The translations under genes were made by a program, and so were the position numbers. Under the pieces are notes generated by a model. It searched no databases and had not been told where the DNA came from. It saw only the letters and a list, made by a program, of their open reading frames with translations. DNA of 64,000 nucleotides from Tetrahymena thermophila SB210 (Eukaryota; Ciliophora; Oligohymenophorea; Hymenostomatida; Tetrahymenidae), in the NCBI RefSeq assembly GCF_000189635.1, contig NW_002476482.1:8049-72048 (forward strand). The letters are read 5' to 3'. This document shows, in pieces, positions 1 through 12,039 of the stretch. Numbering within the stretch: the first letter of the stretch is position 1; the number at the start of each line of letters is the position of its first letter.

Positions 1-3000
1 GCAATTTTCAAATTTAGAATTGCATAAATCACAATTGTTTCTTGAATAATTATAAAATTAATTTTATTCACATTTTATTTCTTCACATTTTTATTAAGTT
101 AATTTATAACCACTCTCACATTCTTCACATTTATCACTAGATTCTGAGCATATTTTGCAGTTACTTATTTAACATTTTTAGCATTAATTTTCATCATTTT
201 ACTATTCTTTATCTTTTTAACATTTAAAGCATTATTTATTGTGTAATTAGTAATTATTTTCACACTTCTTACAGGTTTAACTAGAAGAGCATTATTAGCA
301 GTTTTACAGCTTGCAAGGTTCACATTATTTATCATTTAAAAATGTACCTTATGGACAATTTTTAACACACTTGTTAACAGATTTATCTAAATAGAAGGAT
401 TCATTACAACTTTTACATTCATTTTAATTACACTCTTTGCAATTTTCAAATTTATTTTTGCATAAATCACAAGCCTTACTTTGATAATTATAAAATTTAT
501 TTTATTCGCACTTTATTTCTTCACATTTTTATTGATTTAATTAATAACCATTCTCACATTCTTCACATTTATCACTAGATTCTGAACATATTTTGCAATT
601 GCTTATAAGACATTTTTGACATTAATTTTCAACATTTTACTATTCTTTATCTTTTTAACATTTAAAGCATTAGTCATTGTGTAATTAGTAATTATTTTCA
701 CACTTCTTACAGGTTTAACTAGAAGAGCATTATTAGCAGTTTTACAGCTTGCAAGGTTCACATTATTTATCATTTAAAAATGTACCTTATGGACAATTTT
801 TAACACACTTGTTAACAGATTTATCTAAATAGAAGGATTCATAACAACTTTTACATTCATTTTAACTACATTCTTAGCAATTTTCAAATTTATTATTACA
901 TAAATCACAATTTTTACTCAAATTATTATAATATTAATTTTATTAACACTTTACTTCTTCACATTTTTATTGATTTAAGTTATAACCACTCTCACATTCC
1001 TCACATTATTCAGTAGACTCTGAACAAACTTTACAATTTTCAATTAAGCACTTTTAGCACTAGTTATTATTATTATTTGAAATGAGTTATTCTTTCTTGC
1101 AAAAAAAGCATTGATTATTATTTAATTGATAATCTGTATTGCATTTTATACAACTTGAATTTGAAGAACATTAAGAACAATTAGGAATAGAGCTTGAACA
1201 TTTTACACATTCATTTTAGCTTTTTAAATAACTTTCTTTATCACAAACACACTTTCCATTCTCTAAAATAAAAGAATTAGAACATTTTTTGCATGATTTA
1301 TTTGAGTCACACTCTAAGCAATTTTATAATTAATCACTACACTTTTTGCATTTATGTAAATCATCTAAATAACTTTAGTTATCACATTTTGTTTCTTCAA
1401 TACATTTCTAATTTTAATTTAACCAGTAACCGTTTTTACACTATAAGCATACACTTTAATCTTTTTAATTACACTCCAAACAGTTTTCATCACATAGATC
1501 CTAAGTACAGAAAACAGTAAAACCTGAAATACCAAAATAAGGGTACTTATTTTTCTTATTAAATCCTGTGTTCTCCTTATCCTTCATATAATTATTATTA
1601 TTAATTATTTTTACATTGATATTCTAAATTTATCCTTTTGTTTTATCTATAGTATATGTTTTAGAGTACTTGTAAGTTCTTTCTTCTTTTGTTTTATCAC
1701 CACACATATTACTTTTTTCATATTATTATTTAGATAGTAAAATATTTTCTGATTAATCATTTAATTAAAGTGCAAAAGTATCTAATTCCATATCAGATAT
1801 AAAATCTACAATTGTGAAACTAAATAAAAATATGACAGTTTTACAGTTATTTGAAGTAATTTCAAATTCTATTTAGCTATTAAACTTATTAGCTAAGAAT
1901 CCTCCTAAAAGTTTCTTGTTGCCACATTTAGTAGTAACCCTTTTCAATTCATTTTTATTTAGAAAGTTGCTTGTCTTAATATTTAAAGCATTTACTTCTA
2001 GATCAGAAAAATAATTATTATAAAATGCTTAAACAATTCCAATAGCTTTTAATAAAAATAAAATACATTAAATTTGTTTGTAATAAATTATAATTTTTAA
2101 AATTGATACCATTTAACTATCCGTTCTGCATATATTATTTATCAATTTAGCAGATTTTAGAATCTTATGAGTAGGTGTAACCTATAGGACAATCAATAAC
2201 ACATTCTCCATTAAAAATGTATTGAGATTTTATATTACACTGAATACAAGATCCGTTATCAAACTTTTCACAATTCTATGAATAGATACAAACCTTTTAT
2301 TTTTAGTCATAAGGAAATAATTATTTTGATTCATCACATTTGTCTACACATTAACCATCTTAAAAGTAAAGATTACAATCTGAACATTTTCCATTTATTG
2401 GATTATTTTTAAAGCATTTAGTGCATTGGTTTTCTTCTGACCCATTACATTCTAAGCAAGATGGATGACAGGGCAAGATATTTATATTTAAGTTTTAAAT
2501 ACCAACATATACTTTTTCTGCTAAATCTATAGAAATCTCAATTTTTTAATCCTTGAAAGGAGTGAATAAGAACTTACCTAATTTATTTCTAAAAATTAAC
2601 TAAAAATAAAATTTTTTAATTTATTACTTAATATTAATTCATCAGAATCATTAAGCGAAGCTATTTAGTTGTCTTTAGTGCATTTAACAATATGAATAGA
2701 TTCATCTTCATAAGCAATTTCATATTTTTATTCATTTATAAATAAATCGAAATTTTTTTTTTAGTTAAATAATAAAAAATCAATATTTATTTCTAGTTTA
2801 TAATGAGGAGGAATTTATTTATTTGATTGAAAAAACATAATTTTTTGTTAAATAGGTTCTTTATTTATCCATTACACTTGATTATATTCATAATAATCTA
2901 ATGAATCTACACATTTAAATTATGTAAGTTTGTCATTCGCATATTCTTCAACTAAAATTAAATTTCTTTCTAAAATAAAATAAAATTTTAATATAAATAA

Positions 3001-3088
3001 AATAATTAAAAATAATTTTACCTTTTTAAATTTAATTTTAAACTGTAAGTTTAATATAAATGAAAATGAAGAAAAGAAAAATATTCAT
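1..3088 (-). CDS. Cysteine-rich secreted/surface protein, 3' end cut by window edge
   Basis: Exons, high to low: 3088-3022, 2969-2628, 2577-2110 and 2045 to beyond position 1. Introns are 52, 50 and 64 nt, all GT..AG. The start ATG opens a hydrophobic N-terminus (MNIFLFFIFIYIKLTV), a likely signal peptide. A mixed middle region follows, then dense CxxC-type clusters (such as CLECN and CKKC) that run off the left edge. These resemble the furin-like/growth-factor-receptor-type cysteine-rich repeats common in ciliate surface proteins. No catalytic motif is visible. The C-terminal part holds a 438-nt (146-residue) tandem repeat, units at about 1-438 and 439-876, with a long stretch that is nearly identical between copies. 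A complete paralogue lies at 5326-7740, and its internal exons have exactly the same lengths, which supports the intron model. TAA and TAG are read as Gln throughout. The cellular role is unknown. Confidence 0.85.
243..880 (-). repeat. 438-nt tandem coding repeat in the cysteine-rich gene
   Basis: The stretch from about 262 to 404 recurs almost without change at about 700-842, offset 438 nt, a multiple of three (146 codons). A third, partly matching copy starts near 876, and part of the same stretch occurs in the paralogue at about 5410-5510. The repeat encodes a block of CxxC motifs, so unit number sets the length of the cysteine-rich domain. Confidence 0.8.
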
Positions 3089-5325
3089 TTTTTTATTTTT
3101 TTGGTGATCCTCAAAAAATTAGAAAAAATAAAAAATAATAATTATAATTTTATTACTGAAAATTGAAGCAAACTAAATTGTTTGAGTTAAAATTTTCACT
3201 CACTCAAATCATAAAATTTGCTTTTGTGGTCTTTAATTATTCTGGAGGAAATAATAAACTTATAAACACTGCTAGAACTATGAACTCAAAAGTTATGCTG
3301 TTTTTAAATAATATGACGTATTATGCTTTTATAAAAATAAAGGTAGGTGTTTATTAACTTGACTATAAAAGAAATATCGCCTATAAAATTATAATAATTA
3401 ATAAATTAATTGAAATCAAAAAATAAACCTTACAATAATTTGATATTGACAATCTAGATAAACAAATATACCTAAAATAAGAAAATACTTTTGATAAATT
3501 ATTTCAATAAGAATTACGCTTTTGCTTTATTAAATTAGAAGTATCTTTAACTGTCTAAGTAAAACTAAATTAAATGATTTCAACATAGAATTTATATTTT
3601 TTTATGCCATTAACTTTCTCTTAAGCTGATTTTATTAATAATTATTTTCATAAATATAACAAAAGTGGTTTTATATCATTTTTCCAACTATTTTATAGAG
3701 AAGAATTTATCACCTCAGTATCTATCCTCCAAGTATTTTATCCTCAATTATTAATGAGCTAGCTCTTTATTTTTAACCACTTATTAAATAAATTTCAACT
3801 TAAAAATATTAGCTCAATAATTTGCCAATGGCTTTTTCATTCATAAATATATACATTTATTATACTTTACAATAACTTATTATTCTACTAAATTTATTAA
3901 AATATTCTCAATTTATACATTTATGATAAATACAGTTTTTTTTTTACACAAAATATTTAGAAACTTCTAAAATTTTTTTCCCCCGATTTTGGATTATTTT
4001 AGCTGAATTCATTTGTCATACAAATTTTGCTACTAGACTTATTTTAAAGGATTCAAAGTAATTAAAAATAGATTTATTTGAACTCATTTAAAATGACATA
4101 ATTTTAATTTTTATAAAACTGCTTGAGAACTATCTTTATTTATCAAAATTAAATAAATTAAAACTTTATAGATATTCATATGATAATATTTAGTGATATT
4201 ATATTTAAAAAATTAGTAACTTTACATTTTGCTATGCTTTTTTTCGTGATTATTGATAAATTAATAGTTGTTATTGCTATGATTAATTATTTTAAATTTG
4301 GTTATATAAATATTTAGATTTTTAATATAAAAAAATATTAAAACACTTTTGTCTAATTCTATAAAATGGATTATTGAAATCCAAAAAGAAATATTGGTAT
4401 TTATATAAATTTTTTTAATTTTCGTTTTAAGAGAAATAATCAAATAATATTTACTGTTTTTTAGAAACTTCTTTAGACTATTTTTTATATTCATTTATAT
4501 CTTAATTTATTTTTTTTAATTATTTTATAGATATAAATGCTAACTATTACCATATTTATTGTTAAATCTTTTATATGTTTCTCTGAACTGTATATAAATA
4601 TAAAATTATAAAGTAGCTGTAAACTAGAAATTTAAATTTAATCATTTCTTTCTTAAAAATATAGTCTAAAAATAAATAATGGTTTGTTTAAATCATTATA
4701 AAAAATAAATATATTTAAACAATTTGAAGGGTTTTATAATGCTATTTTTATTAAAGTTTATGGGTATTCTCTTTACAAATTAGTTTTATTTTTAATAATA
4801 TAAAATAAATTTATAGAAAATATAAATATACTTAATGAGCTTGCTTAATACAATTTATGATTTATAATGCAAAAGTACTTAAACATAAGAAATAATAAAA
4901 AAATGTTATTAGAATACAATAAGTTCAACTTGAGATTAAAACCTATTTAAATATATCAAAATTGACTTAAAAGTATATAAAATAGCAAAAAAATTACAAA
5001 ATAGATAGAAATTTTATCTTTAACTATAATCGCTTTAAAATATTTTTAATTTTTTAGAATAAATTAAAAAGTTCATTTTGAACCATATTTTGTAATTAAT
5101 TAAAAAATTAAGAAATAGAAATATTATTTAGTAATAAAAAACATAAATCATATATAAATATTGTAGATCTTCGTAAACTAAGTGATAAATATATTATTGA
5201 GCTTTTTTTAGAAATTACTGTTACTTTTAGATTTTTGGATTTTTAATATAAAATGGGTCTTTGTTTTCTATTTACTTTAACCATAATTTTAAATTCCTTA
5301 TTTTGCCTACCAAATAATCTATTTT
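3089..5325. other. Intergenic spacer, AT-rich, possible remnant of a duplicated neighbour
   Basis: Lies between the start of the first cysteine-rich gene and the stop of its paralogue. No supported gene. Short stretches resemble sequence upstream of the second copy: about 3217-3235 resembles 7868-7886, and about 3705-3745 resembles the 3' end of the 8255 gene near 8270-8330. This suggests that the duplication carried flanking DNA that has since decayed. Confidence 0.5.
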
Positions 5326-7740
5326 TCACATTTATCTAAAATAATAAAAACCAGCTTTACATTAAAGGCATTTATCTTTATTACACATTAAACAGTATTA
5401 TTGTTTACATGGTTCACATTATTTATCATTTAAAAATGTACCTTATGGACAATTTTTAAAGCACTTGTTAACAGATTTATCTAAATAGAATGATTCATTA
5501 CAACTTTTACATTCATTTTAATTACACTCTTTGCAATTTTCAAATTTATTATTGCATAAATCACAAGCACTGCTCTAATAATTATAAAATTAATTTTATT
5601 CACATTTTACTTCTTCACATTTTTATTGATTTAATTTATAACCACTCTCACATTCCTCACATTTTTCAGTAGACTCTGAACAAACTTTACAATTTTCAAT
5701 TAAGCACTTTTAGCACTAATTATTATTTGAAATGAGTTATTCTTTCTTGCAAGAAAAGCATTGATTATTATGTAATTGATAGTCTGTATTGCATTTTATA
5801 CAACTTGAATTTGAAGAACATTAAGAACAATTAGGAATAGAGCTTGAACATTTTACACATTCATTTTAGCTTTTTAAATAACTTTCTTTATCACACACAC
5901 ACTTTCCATTCTCTAAAATAAAAGAATTAGAACATTTTTTACATTATTTATTTGATTCACACTCTAAACAATTTTATAATTCATCACTACACTTTCTGCA
6001 TTTATGTAAATCATCTAAATAACTTTAGTTATCACATTTTGTTTCTTCAATACATTTCTAATTTTAATTTAACCAGTAACCGTTTTTACACTTTAAGCAT
6101 ACACTTTAATCATTTTAATTACACTCCAAACAGTTTTCATCACATAGATCCTAAGTACAGAAAACAGTAAAACCTGAGATACCAAAATAAGGGTACTTAT
6201 TTTTCTTATTAAATCCTGTGTTCTCCTTATCCTTCATACTATTATTATTATTAATTATTTTTACATTGATATTCTAAATTTATCCTTTTGTTTTATCTAT
6301 AGTATATGTTTTAGAGTACTTGTAAGTTCTTTCTTCTTTTGTTTTATCACCACACAACTAATTCTTTTCATATTATTATTTAGATAGTAAAATATTTTCT
6401 GATTAATCATTTAATTAAAGTGCAAAAGTATCTAATTCCATATCAGATATAAAATCTACAATTGTAAAACTAAATAAAAATATGACAGTTTTACAGTTAT
6501 TTGAAATAATTTCAAATTCTATTTAGCTATTAAACTTATTAGCTAAGAATCCTCCTAAAAATTTCTTGTTGCCACATTTATTAGTAACCCTTTTTAATTC
6601 ATTTTAATTTAGAAAGTTGCTTGTCTTAATATTTAAAGCATTTACTTCTAGATCAGAAAAATAATTATTATAAAATGCTTCAACTATTCCAATAGCTTTT
6701 AATAAAAATAAAATACATTAAAATTGTTTGTAAATAAATTTAAATTTAAAATTGATACCTTTTAACTATCCGGTTTGAATATATTATTTATCAATTTAGC
6801 AGATTTTAGAATCTTATGAGTAGGTGTAACCTATAGGACAACTAATAACACATTCTCCATTAAAAATGTATTGATATTTTATATTACATTAAATACAAGA
6901 TCCGTTATCAAACTTTTCACAATTCTATGAATAGATACAAACCTTTTATATTTAGTCATAAGCAAAAAATTATTTTGATTCATCGCATGTGTCTACACAT
7001 TAACCATCTTAAAAGTAAAGATTACAGTCTGAACATTTTCCATTTATTGGACTATTTTTAGAACATTTGGTGCATTAGCTTTTTTCTGGTCCACTACATT
7101 CTAAGCAAGATGGATGACAGGGCAAGATATTTATATTTAAGTTTTAAATACCAACAAATACTTTTTCTTCTAAATCAATTGAAATCTCAATTTTCTCATC
7201 CTTGAAAGGAGTAAATAAGAACTTACCTAATTTATTTCTAAAAATTAACTAAAAATAAAATTTTTAATATTTTACTTAATGTTAATTCATCAGAATCATT
7301 AAGCGAAGGTGGTATTGATTTATCATTACTGCATTTAATCATATGAATAGATTCATCCTCATAAACAATTTCATATTTTTATTCATTTATAAATAAATTG
7401 AAATTTTTTTTCACATTAAATAATAAAAAATCAATATTTATTTCTAGTTTAAAATGAGGAGGAATTTGTTTATTTGATTAAAAAAAGATAATCTTTTATT
7501 AAATAGGTTCTTTATTTATCCATTACACTTAATTATATTCATAATCTACTGAATCTACACATTTAAATTATTTTAGCTAGTCATTTGTGTATTCTTCAAC
7601 TAAAATTATATTTCTTTCTTTTAGATATTTAATAATAAATATTATAAAATATTTGTTTTTAAAATAATTTTACCCTAATAGGCTTATTCTTAGAAGGTTT
7701 TTCTGATATTAATTAAAAATAGTAAAATTATCATCCTCAT
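5326..7740 (-). CDS. Cysteine-rich secreted/surface protein, complete paralogue of the gene at 1-3088
   Basis: Exons, high to low: 7740-7674, 7617-7276, 7226-6759 and 6695-5326. Introns are 56, 49 and 63 nt. The first three exons are 67, 342 and 468 nt, identical to those of the left-hand copy. In both copies the second intron must end at a third AG, in TTAG before GTAAG, to keep frame; this removes 49 or 50 nt and explains a 1-nt length difference between the copies. The N-terminus (MRMIILLFLINIRK) is hydrophobic and a likely signal peptide. The C-terminal part is rich in CxxC pairs (CEPCKQQYCLMCNKDKC) and ends at TGA. It has fewer cysteine repeats than the left copy. Probably a secreted or cell-surface protein of unknown function. 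Confidence 0.87.
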
Positions 7741-8254
7741 TTTTACTTTTTCTAACACAAATTTACAAATATTATGAATAGAAAAAATATTTATAAAAAC
7801 AATATGTTTATTGAAGAATGTAAATTTAGTAAAAATATCACTCTATCAATATATTTTATTTTTTTGTAGTCTTTAATTAATACTTTTATCAAAATCATGT
7901 GCTTACAATATTTTGCTAGTACTATTTACATATATAAAATATTAATTTTTTTGATATTTATTAAAAAAAATTGATACTTATTATTAATTTTTTGTTAACA
8001 AAGAAATGTAATTTTAAAATTGTAAAAATGCTTAACTTTTAAAAACATTACAATTTTATTAATGAAATTAGGTAAAAGAAAAACAAATTACTCTAAAATT
8101 TTTTTATTTTTTTAGTATTTTTTTTTTTTAATTTCTTGAAATAATTTAATTAATTATTAATCTTTATTTTCATAGGAATTTATTTCTTTTTATTTACTTT
8201 ATATAGCTTTTTTAATATAAATTTTTAATTAGTTAAAATATTTTTTCGATTATT
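7741..8254. other. Intergenic spacer
   Basis: About 510 bp of AT-rich sequence between the 5' end of the second cysteine-rich gene and the 3' end of the gene at 8255-9602. No gene or RNA recognised; promoter elements of the cysteine-rich gene are presumed to be here but none can be named. Confidence 0.5.
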
Positions 8255-9602
8255 TCATCTTTTTGATAAAGATGTATTCATCACCCTAGTAATATCTGAT
8301 CTTATTCTTCTAAATTCTCCTGGAGTATTTTATCTCTTAGCATTTTAACTAAACTCTCCATCTTTTTTATAGGATTATTATAAATATTTTTTAAAAACTA
8401 AATAATCAAGAAATAATTAAAATACCTCCTATTGGCAAACTTGTTGCATTATCTACAGATTATCTTTAAGAAACATTTTTTAAGTAAGTTTCTAACCCAA
8501 CTGTTGAAGAAATTCCAACTGAGAAATTTTTAGTCCTGTCTCTTTGTAAATTTTATTTGGCCTCTTGTAAACCTGTGTTTTTAATTGGAACCCAAGATCT
8601 TTAATAAGTAGTGTTATATTTAGGGTCTTACTCTATTATTTTTAAATTCAAATATGATTTCAAATTTTCAAAAAATGATTAATACCTTCTTAAAATTTTT
8701 CTCCAGTTTATAATGAGAGCAATCTCTTTCTTTATTAATCAGGAGGTTTGCTAGCCTAAATACTTAAGCCAGCTGGTTAATTTTATTCTTTTTATTACTT
8801 CGATTACATGTCATTAGGTGTTTACTTTAAGGGTCTAGAAAAAGATTATTAGTAGCTTGTCATATCCAAACTTATTTTAAATATACATAAAATTACTCAT
8901 TAAATTTGATTTTAAAATAATAATTAAATAATTTATATTTACAATCTACTATGCATTTCATCATGTTTACGTAAAGTAGATCCAAAATCTCCTATATTTT
9001 GCTTTGCAGTTCTTTCTTTTTCAAGCTACTTGATGTTATGTCTTCCTACTAAGTGGTAGCTATTACTTTTATGAGTCATCATAGTGATTGTGTTAATTTC
9101 AGGCATATCTTTCTTTTCTTGAATTGTCTTTGTAATATTTCTACAATCTCCATTTTCAAAATAATTATTCAACAGTTTTTTATCAAAAAATGTTTAGTTT
9201 GTGGTTCTAAATTCTTTCTTTAATAGATAAAATGAATTGATTATAATATAATGTTTGAGTTAAAATTTACATAGTTATCATTAGGAATATTCTCTTTAGT
9301 TTGCCAGGCAGAGTTTCTTTCCAATCTTCTTAGAGGTAACAAAGTACCATTGTCAACATAAGTGCTAATAGCATTATCAGTTTCTCTTAACTTTTTAAAA
9401 GTTTAAAATTTAGTTAGTTTGAAACTAAGTAAAAGCTAAATTTCACCTTTTTTAATGTTATATCTCTGAATGGTTATTTAGGAGCAAGTCTCTCTTCCAT
9501 CCAATTACCTAAAAATCAAAAATTTATTTACTACTTTCATTAATTATGACTTGTATTCATAAAATGTAAAATTTTATTTAGCAATTTTATCTATTTACCC
9601 AT
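8255..9602 (-). CDS. Seven-exon protein with TSYxxSF-like motifs, candidate axonemal protein
   Basis: Exons, high to low: 9602-9599, 9508-9447, 9390-9271, 9217-8943, 8870-8686, 8632-8426 and 8361-8255. The sum is 960 nt, giving 319 residues. All introns (53-90 nt) are GT..AG and every phase fits. The first coding exon is only ATG plus one base. The protein begins MGNWMEERLAPKQPFRDITL and contains DMTSYQQSF (mid-protein), NTTYQRSWVP and, near the C-terminus, PGEFRRIRSDITRVM. Short tyrosine motifs of the TSYQxxF/TTYQxxW kind are common in microtubule inner proteins and related ciliary proteins, so an axonemal role is possible. This is inference from motifs; no named family was recognised. Polar, with no signal peptide or membrane segment. 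Confidence 0.85.
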
Positions 9603-10420
9603 GAGTGTATTTTAGCTAAAACCGCCGCAAGCTTATTATGAATACTAATTATATCTGTTCATTCAAGTTTTTTGATTAACTGAAAAATATTTTATTAATT
9701 CTAAAGGAAAAATCTTTTTCTTTGAAACAATTTGTTTTTAGAGTATCAAAAACTAATTTATATTTTTGAATTTATTTAATTCAAACAAAATTTTGTAAAA
9801 ACTAGTTGTGAGTGTTAATAATAAAATCTGTTGAATGGCTAATTAAAATTGAGTTATTAATAAATCATTGTTTTTCAACAGAAAATAATATAAACAAATA
9901 AAATATCCATAAGATATTACAACTGAAAGAAAATAAATTAAATAGATGTGTTGCTTAGATATTTGCTTATAGTTAGAATATATAGAAACTTATAATAAAT
10001 AAATAGATTATGAAAAAGTAAGAAAATATTAATTAAAATTATTTGAGAGCTATAAAACCTTTTAAATATCATTTTTAGTTATTAAATATGAGTTTTTGCT
10101 AGATCAAAGACAAATAAACTTTTAATTTATGATAATATCATAGATAATTTATAATATTAATGATATTTCTTAATGTAAGTTTTAAAAAATGTATGTTACT
10201 ATTAAAATAATTTAGATTTTCAATCTAAAGTTTTATTTTAAGCTTAAAGCTTTTATTAAATTTAATTGAAAATTTGATAAAAGAATATTTATAATAGATA
10301 AAAAAATATATATAATAGATAAAATTTTGAAAAAAAGTGCAGTAAATTAAATGGAATTCATGGTTTTTGAGAGAAGCTGTAAAACACATTTAAAAACGAA
10401 TTAAGGACATTTATATTAAT
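9603..10420. other. Intergenic spacer
   Basis: About 820 bp of AT-rich DNA between the start of the 8255-9602 gene and the stop of the SppA-like gene. Nothing recognisable beyond A/T runs. Confidence 0.5.
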
Positions 10421-12039
10421 TCAAGAAAGCATTTCTATTAATTCTTATTTTCTTTCGATCATAGATTTTTGTTGCTCAAATTCGTTTAATAAATAGTTTT
10501 CAAAAGCAATCAAAAATTCAGGTTCTTTTAACTTTCTAGTGAAGAATTCAGCAAGTCTGACTTCAGCAGATTAAACAATTTATTAATTTGTAGCAGTTGA
10601 AGGAGCAGAACTTAAAATCATTTCTATTTCTTAAGACATTTCAGCTAAGATCAAAATATCTTTGTTAATTTTTGGGATAATCTAAGTTTTTTATGGGAAT
10701 CTCTCAGGTGTTCTTATTTTATGATGAGAGTACATAGAATCTTTAAATTCGTAAAAGGTACCAATTTAGTCGATCAAACTGTTCATAAAAATAAAATTTT
10801 AACAATCTTAGATGATTATGTTTAATTATTTAATACCCATTTTTAAGAGCTTGTTATGCAGTAAATGTTTAACCACTTAAAATTTCCTTTTTAGCTTGTT
10901 CCCTAGATATTCCCTATTATAATTTTAATTTCACAATTAGTATTAGAATAAACTCAAATATTTACTTTGTTTTCAAAGTGCTTTCCTCTTTTTTGTAAAA
11001 TAAGATTTTAAATTGATTCTAAAACTTCTTGGTTTGATTATTCAGCCAACTGAATATCAGAAGGAGTAGGCTTTCTTGAAGGTAAGAAAGCAGGGGAAGA
11101 GCTTGCTTTAGGTATAATAAATTATTTAATTAAATATAAAGCTTGTAAGATATGTATTATTACTGTAAATATCGTATTTGATTCCAAGTCTTTCAAAGAG
11201 CTTTTCAAAGCTGATATAGTTAATTCTGCTATTTATACCTTAATAATTTATAGTTATGTATTTAGAAATAATGCTTAAATCCTTTGTAATTCATATTTTA
11301 ATTATAACACTTCATCAAATTTGAATTATTAATGCGATTAAATTCAATTACTTCCTATGATGCTGAATGGATCTAATTATTATTTTTAACAAATAAAATT
11401 ATTATATTATTTTTTCCATTAATATTCTTTTACTTGCAGTAACTGTTTCACCTAAGCTCAATAATAAGTAAGAATCTCCTAAAGCTTAATCTTCAGAAAA
11501 TGTGTATAATGGTGCTCTTTATATGGATAAAATGTTAAAATTTAAACTGGATTCTTGAATAAAAAAGCAACCTCAATTTTTCGCTAGCTTATCTAAGAGC
11601 TTCGTAAAATGTGATGACTCTGGGAGTATCTCTAGATTCTTTATTTATAAATGAAAATTTTATTTGCATATTGAATTGCGAGCTTATGATAAGCATAAAA
11701 CTTAATGATATCACTTATTATCAACAAATAACCAACATACTTTAAAATGAAGATATAGACAAAGCAAAAACCTATCCTTCCTTGTGTCTCATAGCTCTCA
11801 AGTACTATAGGTTATCTTCTAATCTATGAATTAAATTAAAAAATTTATAGCATAAACGAGATAAATTATAGCGTATGAGTAATTTCAATAAGTATTTGAA
11901 TAATTCGAGCATCTAAATATGCTCTTCTGCTTCTAAAATTTTACACCTAACTACTTAATGAGTTTGATATTCTGAAATGCCAAATAGTAGGACTATTCTT
12001 GCTAAAGAAATTGCTAACTTATCTGATTGCTCCTGACAT
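10421..12039 (-). CDS. S49 (SppA/protease IV-like) peptidase family protein
   Basis: Resolved exons, high to low: one ending at 11572, then 11516-11434, 11372-11352 (21 nt), 11238-11164, 11105-10966, 10913-10837 and 10778-10421. Exons between 12039 and about 11680 are not fully resolved. After splicing, the core reads like the S49 family: SIIGSI in place of the usual GSIGV, then FEKLFERLGIKYDIYT (the F..L..KLGI element), SSSPAFLPSRKPTPSD, and SREQAKKEILSGQTFTAQQA followed by LKNGLIDQIG, which matches the family's G-(R/Q)-x-x-(T/x)-x-x-x-A-x-x-x-GL(V/I)D-x-(L/I)G signature. S49 members are ClpP-fold serine peptidases. Where the family has SGGYY around the nucleophile, this protein appears to have LGDSYLL, so activity is uncertain. 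The N-terminus (MSGAIRQVSNFFSKNSP) could be an organellar targeting peptide. Confidence 0.75.

Noticed and set aside
3163-4377. A long open frame on the plus strand upstream of the first cysteine-rich gene (ATG at 3280, 365 codons in the ciliate code).
   Set aside because: With only TGA as stop, frames of this length are expected by chance in AT-rich spacer. The translation has spacer-like composition and no motif, and part of the region looks like decayed duplicate sequence from the opposite strand.
8420-9020. A long plus-strand frame containing a protein-like stretch.
   Set aside because: The minus strand here carries well-supported spliced exons of the 8255-9602 gene; the plus frame is its shadow.
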